Shown here piece by piece: positions 10,246 through 21,590 of a DNA stretch of 64,000 bases (positions are counted from its first letter, which is position 1; each line of letters begins with the position of its first letter). Below the pieces are notes generated by a model, which ran no database searches, was not told the origin of the DNA, and saw only the letters and a program-made list of their open reading frames with translations. Both the position numbers and the translations under genes were made by a program. Origin of the DNA: Diplolepis rosae (Eukaryota > Arthropoda > Insecta > Hymenoptera > Diplolepididae); the NCBI GenBank assembly GCA_030998225.1, contig JAPYXD010000704.1:5580001-5644000 (forward strand), in the 5' to 3' direction.

Positions 10246-12087
10246 AGACTAGGATACTTAGATCAACCAAATCTCATAAGAATATACTGGTCGTTTCAGT
10301 TGACACTTGTTTTCGGATACCATCACCAAATAAGACTGATAAAACAAAAGCAAAATTAAATAAGGGTTAAGGTATTTAAACTTTTTTTGCATTTTTATTT
10401 TTTTAAATGAATTCATAATATCTCAAGAATATTGTGTCAAAATTTCAAGTTGATTGGAGTAAAATTGACCAAGTTATGAGTATTTGAGCGTCCGTTGCTT
10501 CAGGCCGGGTTTCTATACCTGCTCGACAGCTATGCGGCGCACGACAGTAAAGAAGGAAGAGTTTTGCGAAGACAAATACAAAAAGATACTCTAGATCATC
10601 TTGATTGTTTGCTAGTAGGTTAAATAATTGAAATTCGCACAGAGTTCGTTTTGATGTTCACATATATTTTAACACACACAAGCAAGGTTTAATATTTACA
10701 GAATTGAATATGAATAATAGTTAACCGAAGATTGATAAATAGCAGCCAAAGTGGATGGCTGATCGTTTCCCGAATATACAGAATAGCTTGGTGGGATGGC
10801 CGAAAACGATTGAAAGAAGTTAGAGTTAGAAACAGACAGTTACTTGTAGGTTCAATGATACGAAGAGGGGTACAAACGCCTGACCATCGCTTTCGTACCG
10901 ACACTAGTTTTTATGATAGGATAGGTAAGTTGAATAGTAGACTTTCGATGCTAGACAGCTTATTAGCAATAAAGTGTTCGTAGTGAAAGTGAAGATAGAC
11001 AGATTGTAGGATTAAGTATAATAAGAATATAAAGCGCAGATGGGACACAAGTATAGGTAAGCAAATTCTGAGTTTTAAGTTTTTGTCGACATTTCTTTCA
11101 AAATTCATAAACCTTATAATAATAGAATTTTCACACTCTCATAAAACTTCCAAATGAAGCATGATAAAGTTCCAACGGAACATTGATGAAAGCTTTTTGC
11201 TCTACTGACCTGGCATTGACGACTCTGTAGGAGTATAAACGAATTATCGAGTTTTATTTAGAATTTTTTAGTGTGCAAAACTTTAAAGCGTTTTTCTGAA
11301 ACTTGTTATTTTTGCAGTCCGTGTACGCCATAACTCAAAATCTAGTGGACCAATCCTTTTGAAATTTTGCACAGTACTTCTCATATAATTCACCAGATAT
11401 CTCTGGGAGCTTTTTTGTTTTTTTGAATAATTATTAATTTTAGAATGACAAATTAGCCGATTTTTTTAAGCTAAAATCGGTCTTTTAGCTTCCAAGTGCA
11501 ACGAAAAATTGAAAAATCGGAAAAAAAATGTTTACCAGAGTTACCTCGAGGAACATCTCCTTCAAAAAGTGCATTTTGACTTTTTTGTTTCAGATGATTC
11601 TTTTGCGAGTTATGATGTACACCAGAAAACAACTTTTTTTTGAGGCGCCTCCGGAGATTCACTGTCACTCACTCAATTTTCAATATTTTGCAATGAAAAT
11701 TTAACAAAATATTATTCAAATATTGCATTATTATATAGAAATGGACTGAATAAACTAACACTATCTGTATCGCCAAAAAAAATTCTTAAAAACATGCCTT
11801 TTTTCACCGCATTAACCTTAACTCCCCCCCCCCCCCATCACTAATTAAAAATTCGTTATATTAAAGATCAGTATTATTTTTTTTAAATTACAAAGTACCA
11901 GAGAGAATACGATTTTTAATCATATGCACATTGGTAACATAAATTGTTTAATGAAACAAAATTGTATTTCACTTTGTGATGCTTCAAAACTATTAGTGTA
12001 GAAGTAATTTTAAAATAATGAAGATATTTTTGCTATTTTGTGAAATAATTTTATTTGTACTATTACGTATTATAACTTTATTATTAA
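10246..12087. other. No gene recognised
   Basis: Two antiparallel frames of 60-80 codons around 10690-11110 have no recognisable motifs. A run of 13 C occupies 11824-11836. 11319-11350 (GTCCGTGTACGCCATAACTC) resembles the sequence after the TCTG repeat near 4675. Confidence 0.45.
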
Positions 12088-12840
12088 TATATGTATACAT
12101 TGGCTTTAGGGTCCAGAAGTAATGAAAACTCAGTTCTTTTTTTTACATTTTTTTACATTTTACATTTTTTAAATTTAGTTTCGACCATTTTTATAGTTTC
12201 ATTTGTACAATTCATTCATATCGGTTAACCAAAATTGTTATCTGTCACACGTGTTACTTTTAAGTCTCTCTTGTTAGTATTTTTTCAAATTAAGGTTTTA
12301 CAGCTTTACCTTTTAGCAAATTTAGTTATTTAGACCAATTTTTTAATTTCAAACTTGCAATTCTTTTACATTATTTTTAACATAATTTTCATCGGTCACA
12401 GTTTCAAAATTGCTCAAGTTTCTTCCTTTGTATTTTTATAGAAAATTTTTTTTTCTATACAGTTCATTACATTCAGTTTAGACCAATTTTATAGGTTCAC
12501 ATGCATAATTTATTTATATCATTTTATTACAATGTTTCTTTAAGGTTCTCTTTAGCAATTTTACGGAAAAAAAATTTTTTGTACAGTTTTGTTACAGTTT
12601 TACTGTATCGCAAATTTAGTTACTTAGTCCAATTTTATTTTCACATCTGCAATTCTTATATCACTTTTTTACTACAATGTTTATCCGTCACACGGGCAAT
12701 TTTTAAGATTCCTCCTTTGTATTTTTTATAGAAATAAATTCTCACTGATGAGGACTCCAACCTGAGTCGAAACGTTTGAAAGAATGTAAGAACTGAGTTT
12801 TCATTATTTCTGGACCCTAAAGCCAATTTATACATATATC
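12088..12840. mobile_element. Foldback element with internal degenerate tandem repeats
   Basis: The ends are inverted: ATTGGCTTTAGGGTCCAGAA and then TAATGAAAACTCAGTTCT at about 12098-12137, with the reverse complement at 12791-12834, both bordered by TATATGTAT-like sequence. The interior holds several diverged copies of a 130-170-bp unit containing TTTAGNNNNTTAGNCCAATTTT and ATTACAATGTTTNTCCGTCAC-like words. No coding frame. A hammerhead-like core lies just inside the right arm. Confidence 0.6.
12745..12773 (+). ncRNA. Hammerhead-ribozyme-like catalytic core (no cleavage site found)
   Basis: CTGATGAG is followed by GACTC, the loop CAACCT, a perfectly complementary GAGTC, and then GAAAC. This has the order and spacing of the hammerhead core (CUGAUGA, stem II, GAAA). 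One extra G sits between CTGATGA and stem II. I found no upstream partner for stem III (AAACG followed by GTC) and no clear stem I, so only half the ribozyme is supported. Hammerheads are known in Penelope-like elements and retrozymes. It may be a relic or coincidence. Confidence 0.35.
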
Positions 12841-14392
12841 GAATATTCATCAAAGGGTTGATACAAGTCCTATCTATAATTTATTATTAATAATGAATGT
12901 AATTAGCGAAGCGTAACTGCCGTCAGTTTTTCTGGAATGAGTACACATCGAAAATTACTTCGAAATAAAATTATTAAACCTGCGCAGTCATAGGAGGCAC
13001 CAAATTCTTCTAACAACTATTTATTATTATCAAGTTATCTGTGCATGAAGGAATTTCATGTAGCAGATCACAAAATTTAATTCTCTAATAAATTATGCAT
13101 TATAATATCTTGTTATTAATTATAAAAATGTAATATAATGCAGTGAATTTCACATGTGAATAGTTAAATGTATTATATTACTTTTATCCTATTTGATAAA
13201 AAGCTATTCACTTTTTTTCATAGTTCTCAGACCTCTTTGGCAAGAGATTTAATGGAAAACTTTTCGATCTACGTGCCTCAGCATGTTTGTCCTTTAGCCT
13301 TGGTATCTTTTCAGTGCAAACTCTAATCTACTCTAAACGAGTTTATGCTCTGCAGTGCTCTGTGCAAGCAATACAAGTATTCTATCTAGAAAGATATAAT
13401 ATTCGATCTCATATCATTATTATTATTATTATTATTATATTATTATATCATTATCAGTATCCGAGATGTGATTTTATCGATAGTATGCAAACTAATTTGC
13501 TAGATAAATATCTCTCTACTAAGAATAAGCTTTTGCATTCTTTGTAATTTTCTGATCACATTTTTATAGATATTAGAACTGTTATACTATAATTCTCTGG
13601 AGAATTTCTAGATATAAATTATTTCTTGTACTGACAAGAAAATTGTTTGTTTGGCTGACCCAGATATACTTTCCTTGCTTTTGAATAAAGTTTTCGTGAT
13701 TTTTGTAATATTCTGAAAAGACCACTGCATTATTGTTGCTGCTTAAAAAGATAATTTAAGACACTAAAAATTAATTCGAAAAATAAAATAGAATTATACG
13801 AATTTATAGATGCAAACTGGATATTAAATACTTCAAAATTACAACGACTGAAGAGATTAAACTATGCAACTCATATTTTTTCAACTCTAAAGTAATTTTC
13901 TGAAGGGAAATAAGTGTTCTTGAAAAAACTCCATTATTTTAGGATCAGTATTGATATCTTATTAATGAAAATTAAATTTTACGTATTAGTCTGAATATTA
14001 AATGTTCTTTTTGTTCGGAATATATTGTTTGAATGAGGGTAATAATGAAATACCTTCACGACTTGGAAAAAAATTGTCTAGCCCCCTTCAACACGGGCAC
14101 ATTCTCATTGCGCACTTCACTTGCAAGTTTGAGTTCTCATAAATAATGAGAACGTGTAAAATTTCCAGACAAGTGTAATTACCATAAAATATATACCCTA
14201 TAGGAAATCGAATTTTAAAAAACGCATAAGTGAAAAGTGCAGTCGCTACACAGAAAAAGATGGACTTATTTTTCTTGCGTCTCATTTTTATAATTCTCAT
14301 TTTGAGTACTAAAAATATTGAAAACTCTGAACTTGAGACTTTACGATCTGACTTTCAGTTATTTTTCATTTTTCAAATTTCATCGGAAAAGA
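12841..14392. other. No gene recognised; ATT/TTA microsatellite
   Basis: AT-rich. An imperfect (ATT)n tract lies at about 13414-13450. No supported frame. Confidence 0.5.
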
Positions 14393-15022
14393 TTACGTTA
14401 TGATGATTTTTTTGACCACCAAATCGACCCCAGCTACTGGACTGATGTAAAGGACTCTATCGCGTAACTTCCCTGAGACGGTTTTCGTTCTGGAGGTTGT
14501 TCCAACCACCAGGTCGATCTCAGAAAGCAGACCGATGTCCAGATGTCTTTCGCGCAACTTCCTGAAGATAGTTCCTGTTCTGGAGATTGTTCTGACCACC
14601 AGGTTCCTCAAAGATATGAGTTCTAATCTAGCACGAGATGTATAAAACACATTTTCTTCTGAGAAGCCTGAGTTTTTCAGAAATTCAGAACGCCTTGAAT
14701 GAGTTCCTCGAGGACACGTCATCCAGTTCATGCACCAGGTGTAAGAAAGACGTGTTCTTCGGGACAGTTTACTTTCAGGAGAACTTTAGGCTCCCACAAG
14801 TGTGATCCTTAAGGAAATGATATTCAATCCAGCACCAAATGTACAAAACACATATTCTCCTGAGTAGTTTGAGTTTTTCAGGAATTTATTGTAGAAATTT
14901 TTGTTAAATTTCCTTGTGAAATTTGTTATGTGAGATTTCCACGTAAAATTCCTGTAAAACGCTTTCCGTAGAATTTTTTCACGCGGGACATTACCGCACA
15001 ATATAATTTGACAGAAATTCAC
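14393..15022 (-). repeat. Degenerate tandem repeat with coding-like periodicity
   Basis: The minus strand translates into similar blocks. Two 30-residue blocks are adjacent (LVVRTISRTGTIFRKLRERH... and LVVGTTSRTKTVSGKLRDRV...). A second pair, NSGFSEENVFYTSRARLELISLRN and NSNYSGEYVFCTFGAGLNIISLRI, lies about 250 bp apart in separate frames. At DNA level GACCACCAGGTCGA and TCTGGAGRTTGTTC recur about every 90-100 bp. I do not recognise a protein family. A decayed minisatellite is the cautious reading. Confidence 0.5.
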
Positions 15023-15036
15023 GATCCATCACTGAC

Positions 15037-15315
15037 CAGTGTGTCCAGATTTGACACGCGAACGTTACGTCCACAACGCCAACAGCAGTACGTACGTGAG
15101 AATGGTTACGAGCGCAGCGTAGTGTGTCTGCTGTTCACAGTGGTTCTCTGAGTTTTATCTGGCTGAAGGCTCCTTGTCAAGGAGAGAAAACCAGAGAAAA
15201 CTCAGAGAACCACTGCGAACAGCAGACACACTACGCTATGCGCGCAACTATTCTCACGTATAACTGCTGTTGGCGTTGTCTGTGTAACGTTCGCGTGTCA
15301 AATCTGGACACACTG
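15037..15315. mobile_element. Palindromic MITE, hAT-like
   Basis: The two halves (15037-15170 and 15185-15315) are near-perfect reverse complements with only a short centre, so the single strand would fold into one long hairpin. The ends read CAGTGTGTCCAGATTTGACA. The flanks give TCACTGA on both sides (15029-15035 and 15316-15322), with an eighth base differing (C/T). A 7-8-bp duplication with a CAGTG-start suggests hAT mobilisation, which is inference. Confidence 0.8.
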
Positions 15316-15322
15316 TCACTGA

Positions 15323-17999
15323 TACCTAATACAGCGAGTATAGTGTAACGATTGTGGGTCGCAAATTAAGTCAGAAATGTGTTCGAATTATAGGCCTTTG
15401 TGCAATATCTCAATTTAAGACCTTCCTGGCTTAAAAATCTTGCATTTTGAAAAGGAGTTATTTTAGGACTCAAAATAAGCTTAGCTTTTTTCTCTATATT
15501 TCAGAAGAATTGTTTTAAAGAATTCACTTAATATAACTATCTTTAACTATATAGATAATTCTTTCTCCTTTTTATTTTTCACAATTTTGAAATAATTCTA
15601 AAAAGAAAAAAATTAAATCATCAGATTGAAGGTCACTAATATTTTTCAAGAAAAGAATTTATCTAACGCGATTAAGTAAAAAATGAAATCCTACTCTTTA
15701 TCTTTAGGTTATAAAATTTCATAAATTATACAAATAACTCTTCGTTGGACTTAATTTATATCATCATAATAAAATGCGTGCAATATTTCTCCGTTGAACA
15801 GTTTCCAAATTATATACCTACATGAAATGCGAATTTACGTAAACGTGTATAAATGACACGTCACTGTAGAAGTGCTTGGTCATTAATAATGTGTACCTGC
15901 TGTTAATTAAATTTTTATGGCAGTTAGTTGATGATCGAATAGAATGGTGTGATATGTAGGATAGACCGGGACAAATTGGTCGGGTTAAAATTCACTGATC
16001 TCCAACAAGTTAATAAAACGTGTTATTCATGCGTTCTTTTCTTATTTCGAGTCCCAAATTATTATACCAAATATTTTTATGTGCAATTATTATTTCGAGC
16101 AGATAACTAATTGGTAATTTAATTATTCCTAACCAGTTAGATAGAAAAATTACATATTTCTATTCGTTGCCATTTTAATAATTGTAATATCCGCTTTAAT
16201 TTTCAATTAAAAAAATTATTTGTTTATTCCACTTACCGTCCAAGAATTTATCAAATATTTCTGTTGGCAACTTTACCCCAACAATGAAGGATCTGTTATT
16301 CTCTAAACTAAAATTAGTTTGGATGGGAATCAAGCTTAATTTTCATAATTACGTGATAGATTAATGTTTCTTCTACCAAAATATAAAGTTTCTATACTTC
16401 GAATATATTGACACATATCGCCAACATAATATTTATTGGGTCAGCGAATTTTCGTTTCTTTCGTCATCAAAACTGATTTTCCATAAGTTTTTTTTGTATA
16501 GCGTAAATTTTCGAAGTTTTTCTTCATAATATGATTCTTTTTATAAAATGAATTCATTTTATGCAAAAAAATAAAAATATTTATGATATAGCAATGTTAT
16601 TTACAAAAACAACATTGCCCCGGCAGAAAAATTTGCCCTGGTCTACTTTACCTGAAAATACTATTTTGTCAACGCTGTGAATTATGAACTTATGAAAATT
16701 TTACACAACAGTCGCAAAAATAATTGATATTTTAGTCGCTGATATTATTATAATATCAGTATCACATATAAGTACAATATTATAAATCTTTATTTAAAGA
16801 ATTTGAAAATCTTTCTGTGGAAAAAAGACGCTTTCGACTGCGCTGGGATTCCACAGAAAGATTTTCAAATTCTTTAAATATTGAATTCATTGGCATTTAT
16901 TTGCGATATAAGAGTTTTAAATTGTCTACGAGGAAACCTGCCGACAGCGTATCCTATCTGATACGCGACTAGTGATCCTCCGATAATGTAGGCAGTGACA
17001 GGAATTTCTAACTTAACTAATTAATTTGAAATTATAAATCTTTCTTTGAAAAAACAAATCAAAAATATCATAACAGTTATAAAATAATTTAACATTAACA
17101 ATAATATATTAATTGCTTTTACCTCTATATTAATTTACGTTGATAACATTTTATACAAAACCAAATAACTATTTTAATGGCCTCAAAATTAAAAATATTT
17201 GACAATTTCACTGCGTTCGTGTGAAGTTTTGTTAATTACAAAAAGAAATGCACGTCTGTGCATATAATTTGCACCTCATTAAATGTCACGGACAAGATTT
17301 ACGATCGATTGACGATCTTCCATTTGCGTCGCGCTTTTGCCTTCAAAACACCTTGCAGTGTCTGAAAGTCTCGATCTAGAAAGTGAATTGCATAAAATTT
17401 CAGTGGAAGTAGCTTCAGTTTCATGTGCCAGGGTTTCCGCTCGAGGTTTGAAGTGCATGAAATTATAAGGTGCTTTTGTCGATTCAAATAAAAAAAGACA
17501 TAAAAACTTATTGTTAATATATGATGTAACAAAGAACTAAAAACTATACCCATCTATAATGAACAAATATACACTCACGTTAAAAGACTTCATTTATGTT
17601 TCATTTTGAAGTAAAAATATTCTGAAAATACTCTGTCCGCTGACTTGATTCAAACGTGTATAAATTTATGAATTCATTGTAGACATTTTCTCGTCTGTAT
17701 ATAAATGGCAATCTTTCAGTTCACAATTTTTATCTACCCACTGCGATTCCAAACTTGTCTTGACTTTAATGCTGCAGTCTCTCTTGAATAAGTCTGGACC
17801 ATCTTACCACTGTTATTCTAAATCACTATCGGAATTTCAAAGCAAAAATAGCAAAAGCAACCACTGTTCGAAAATAACACAGTAATCTATATTTTATCAG
17901 CAACACCTGTTGAAATATTCATTAGAAGATTTTCTGTGACAATAATAAATTCATATAAAGTGGTGTACATTATACTGTAGACAGCCGCATTCGTATTGC
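15323..17999. other. No gene recognised apart from the 16793 hairpin
   Basis: AT-rich. A minus-strand frame at 17299-17553 (ending KARRKWKIVNRS) has somewhat better composition but no motif I recognise. Confidence 0.45.
16793..16878. repeat. Perfect 29-bp inverted repeat (hairpin)
   Basis: The 29 bases from 16793 (TTTAAAGAATTTGAAAATCT onward to GTGGA) recur as an exact reverse complement ending at 16878, separated by about 28 bases containing GACGCTTTCGACTGCGCTGG. It is too perfect to be chance. A MITE core or a small structured RNA are possible. Confidence 0.75.
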
Positions 18000-19115
18000 T
18001 TGTACACTAGGGTGGTCCAAAAATACATTCAAACTTTTTTTTTTCATACTATAGGATCTCGATCCCCCCAATTTGTTACCAAATCCAAAAAAAGTAAGCA
18101 CTTATTTTTTGGTTTTTCAAAATTTCGATTTTCAATGGTACCTATGGAGACCTGACGTTTCCCATGTAAATTGCATGAGGAAAAATAACTTTTTCGGATA
18201 TTCTGAATCATTGTTCAGGCTCTGGGAAAATCTTGCATTAAGAATGTAGTCTCGTGTTCGGGCTTAGAAAAATCGAATTTTTTTCACATAATTCGAAAGC
18301 ATAATATATTGAGAGTATACTGTAAAAATGTTAGACCGAAATAGGCACGCTGTACACCACGCGGCAACTGCAACAGTCTTACCTCTCTATTGTCTATTTT
18401 AGTCTATATTGTCCACTATTATGCCTCTTACTACTTAACGCCTCTCTCTGCAACATCGTTGACCACCTTGAGCTAAGAAATAATTCCCTTTTCTTTCTTA
18501 TATGCTTCATTCTCCATCCAGTGTGAATATGTTTCTTGGACTGGTGTGATAAAGCCTGCGCCATTAAGTTTTTTGTCGCTGCTGGAATTTCAGCATCGAA
18601 GAAAGCTAACGCAGCAGTTTCAGGTACAAGGTATCAAAGATGTTCGCTCAACTCTTCGATAACGGCAGTGGAAATTTCTCGATCCTGCTTAGCAAAAAGA
18701 TGAATTGATTTCAATATCCGAAGGTCTTCCTTTGGTGCCTCGGCAGCAAGAGGTGTATTGGACTATAATTTAACGTATATTTGTACTAGGAATACACAAA
18801 TTTCTCGACAAGACTTGAGCTCACTGGGAGAAAGAGGATACACTTTTCGAAAATGAAATATTTTCAGGATATACGGAGTTTTTTCCAAACATCTAGCTTG
18901 ATGCATTGCTCCTGGAACTCGAAAGGAAACTCCTCGTGGTGCTTACTCTCCTAGGAAAATTACTACAAGTTCTGGGAACTCTCGGTAATCTTCTCGGCAG
19001 TGCTGATCGTTGAGCTTTCCTCTTGCAGAATGGAGAAGTCCATCTACTTCACCCCGAAGAGCTTTTTCCACAAGCCGATCTTCCACTCCAGACTGGAATT
19101 TCAAGTAATCTACTA

Positions 19116-19796
19116 CTGTGGGCAAAAACTAAGGTGAATCTTGTTACAAAATGAAAAATCTTTATTTATTTATCAAAATCAATTTCATCCCCTTCAAAGT
19201 AATCCCCTCCCGATATAATGCACTTATGCCAACGTTTTTTCCAATCGTTGAAACACTTGTTAAATTCGATTTCCGGAATTGCCTTCAAAGCCTTCTTCGA
19301 TCCGGCTTGTCTGCCCAAAATACTTGTATCTTTTGAAACAGTGTTAAGTAATCTTCTTGAAATGCCAATAGTGTCAGCAAGGTCTCTAATTGTCAATCGA
19401 CGATTTTTGAGCACTATTTCTTTGATTTGATAGACGTGTTGCTCCTCAGTTGATGTTGATGGTCGTCCGGGGCGTTCCAAGTCATCTACACGTTCTTTGC
19501 CTTCTTTGAAGTCTTTGTACCACTTATAAACATTTTTCTGCGACATGGTCAAATCACCGAAGGCCTTCTACAACATTCTGAACGTTTCCGCAACTGAAAT
19601 TTCATCCCGCAAACAAAATTTAATGCCACTTCTTTGCTCAACAAATTCAGACATTGTAAAAATCGAAAAAATCACTTTTAGTCGTTTAGAAAACACAAGC
19701 GTAACTATGTAACAAATGATGACATTGACATGAAACTTGGCACAGATGTCAGTAACAGTAGGATCAACATAAATTAGCCTTAGTTTTTGCCCACAG
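19116..19796 (-). mobile_element. Internally deleted mariner element with intact ends
   Basis: Inverted ends read CTGTGGGCAAAAACTAAGG and are flanked by the TA duplication (19114-19115 and 19797-19798). At 681 bp it is about half the length of a complete mariner. It inserted into the transposase-like gene of the 18008-22783 element and is therefore younger. Confidence 0.92.
19166..19654 (-). pseudogene. mariner transposase, N- and C-termini joined by an internal deletion
   Basis: Starts at ATG 19654 (MSEFVEQRSGIKFCLRDEIS), with a TAG early (FRML-stop-KAFGD). The helix-turn-helix region follows (MSQKNVYKWYKDFKEG, ERVDDLERPGRPSTS, RRLTIRDLADTIGIS). It then jumps to the far C-terminus (FNDWKKRWHKCIISGGDYFEGDEIDFD). 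The whole catalytic domain with its three Asp residues is missing. The product could at most bind DNA, and with the early stop probably not even that. Confidence 0.9.
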
Positions 19797-20862
19797 TAGT
19801 ATGGTACTCCAGGGATCTTGAAATTTTTTTAAAAACGAAACATTTGAACCTGTTGTTTCAAATTTTGCACTGCGAATGGAATTTCGTGTGCGAGATCGCA
19901 GAAATTTCGGTGAATCGACTTTATCAAAAATACGTGCATATGAGTGGTACAGTGCATTTAAAAGCGGTCGAGAGTATAGAGGATCTATTTAAGGCAGCAG
20001 AAGGAAGACTGACTCCTAGAGCATCAGCACACGCTATAAGGATATGAGCTGTTAGCTTGTCACTTACTTTTGCTGTGTCAAGAGCTGCAGAGAGTCTTTC
20101 AGTTATAACGGATGTATTTCGAAGTCTTTGGATAACAAATGGACCAGACAATGATTCCTTTTTCACATGAGCAGAAGAAAAAGTCGTGCTCATGTTTCTA
20201 GGCGAATCACCGCTGCAAGTCGATTATGCCAATTCCACGCGAGTCTCTGGAATAACATAATTTAATGAAATTCTTGTTATTAATTTTTTTTTACTTCATA
20301 ACATTAGGAGTAAAGTCCTTGTTATATGCTAAGATACAACCTTCCACTCTGGTCCATTGCCTGCAGTGGAGATGCTGCACTTGCGCTTAGAGTCGTCGCC
20401 TGGATGCTGGCCACTTTGCCCCTCTGATTGCAGAGTCGTGAGCATGTTTGCTATTCCGCAGGGGCTTGGAGAAATGCTACGTTACAATATACACGGTGAT
20501 CCATTTAAATCTATAATTCCAAATATCTTCTAAAATACTTTATCTATGAAAAAATGGTTCGGACAAAGGTTTACCAGGATCGAGGGGGACATTTGACTGT
20601 ACCATCAATTTTGACCTTGAAGTCAATTTTCAAGGTCAAATGGAGGTGAGACTCTCTTCTTAAATGAGAACCCCAATTTTTGACTGCGGATTTGAAGAGC
20701 GGGAAATTTCACGTCAAAAATGACCTGTGGAAAAAATGGTTTTTGTGACCTTGGAAAGGTAAAAAATTAAGGTTAAATGTCTGAGAAACGACCAGATGCC
20801 CTTTTTCTGAATTGTCTTGGTTTTTCAGGGTACACAAACGTTCAAGATGCTTCACAAAAGTC

Positions 20863-21590
20863 GATCACCTTGACCATCATGACCTTCAGGTCAATTTCTA
20901 CAAACTTATAACCATGCACAAATTTGTTTGATTCAAATAATTTTTTTTTTAAACAAGTGAGAAACAAAACTTAACTATCTAAAAGTTTTTGCTCAGCGAC
21001 CTACAACAAGAGAAGATCTGATGGAAAGGTTTCAGAGAGCTTTCGCAGCCATCTCTCGAGAAACTTTGGTAAAAACTGTGGACGGTTTTGAAAGACGTCT
21101 ACGTTTGTGTCTTCAAGCAAATAGAGAGCACTTCGAACAGTTACTCCGTAGCTGATTGTAACACTGGTAGCAATGGTGAGAGGCAAGAGAACTCGCGTTA
21201 ATCAACCACCCAAAACGTGAGAGGCAAGGGGAACTCACGACAAGAAAGCACCCCAAAGGAAATAGAACTTACTACGTCCACGCCGTTGTTTTTGGGTAAC
21301 GCTAAAAATAAGGGCAAAGTGTCTTTTCTTTCGCAACTAGTCACAGAGAAGTGACATTGTCAAGATTGTCACTTTTATAACTACATAGTCACAGTCTTTA
21401 CATCTCATCCGAAATGATTGTTACTGTCTGGGTGTGTTTGGAGGTGGGGGGGGGGGGATAACAATCCACAGCCTGAAGTCTACAAAAAAAATTTATCCGG
21501 GCACAGAGTTCAATCTAAGAAAAATCGTCTTGAACTTCGAGTCACCTTGACAATTGACCTGAAGGTCATGATGATCAAGGTGATGTGACG
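20863..21590. repeat. Inverted AAGGTCA-type repeat pair
   Basis: 20863-20900 (CACCTTGACCATCATGACCT, then TCAGGTCAATT) and 21554-21590 are reverse complements with about three mismatches. Several more TGACCTT/AAGGTCA words lie at 20615-20770. With ACACGGTGATCCATTTAAAT at about 20493 this may be a separate small insertion in the larger transposon. Its outer ends are not resolved. Confidence 0.45.

Larger units (their letters stand above)
18430..20250 (-). pseudogene. Transposase-like protein of an uncharacterised repetitive family, decayed and interrupted by mariner
   Basis: In minus-strand order: SLSGPFVIQRLRNTSVITER, then LDTAKVSDKLTAHILIACADALG...LNRSSI, a gap at the mariner insertion, then YREFPELVVIFLGE, PRGVSFRVPGAMHQARCLEK, LKIFHFRKVYPLSPSELKS, PKEDLRILKSIHLF, HL(stop)YLVPETAALAFFDAEI and VVNDVAERGVK. 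I recognise this order from uncharacterised proteins recurring in insect and cnidarian genomes, where the segment missing here between NRSSI and FQDPW normally carries the central domain. Three in-frame stops (TAA, TAG, TGA) and at least one frameshift near 18490 show decay. The frame is in phase on both sides of the mariner if one TA is kept. Placement inside a TIR element argues that the family is a transposase, but catalytic residues cannot be assigned here. Confidence 0.7.

Noticed and set aside
11824..11836. C13 run as an element end or tail
   Set aside because: No other element feature next to it.
13287..13547. 86-codon plus-strand frame
   Set aside because: Contains an Ile run from an ATT microsatellite and no recognisable motif.
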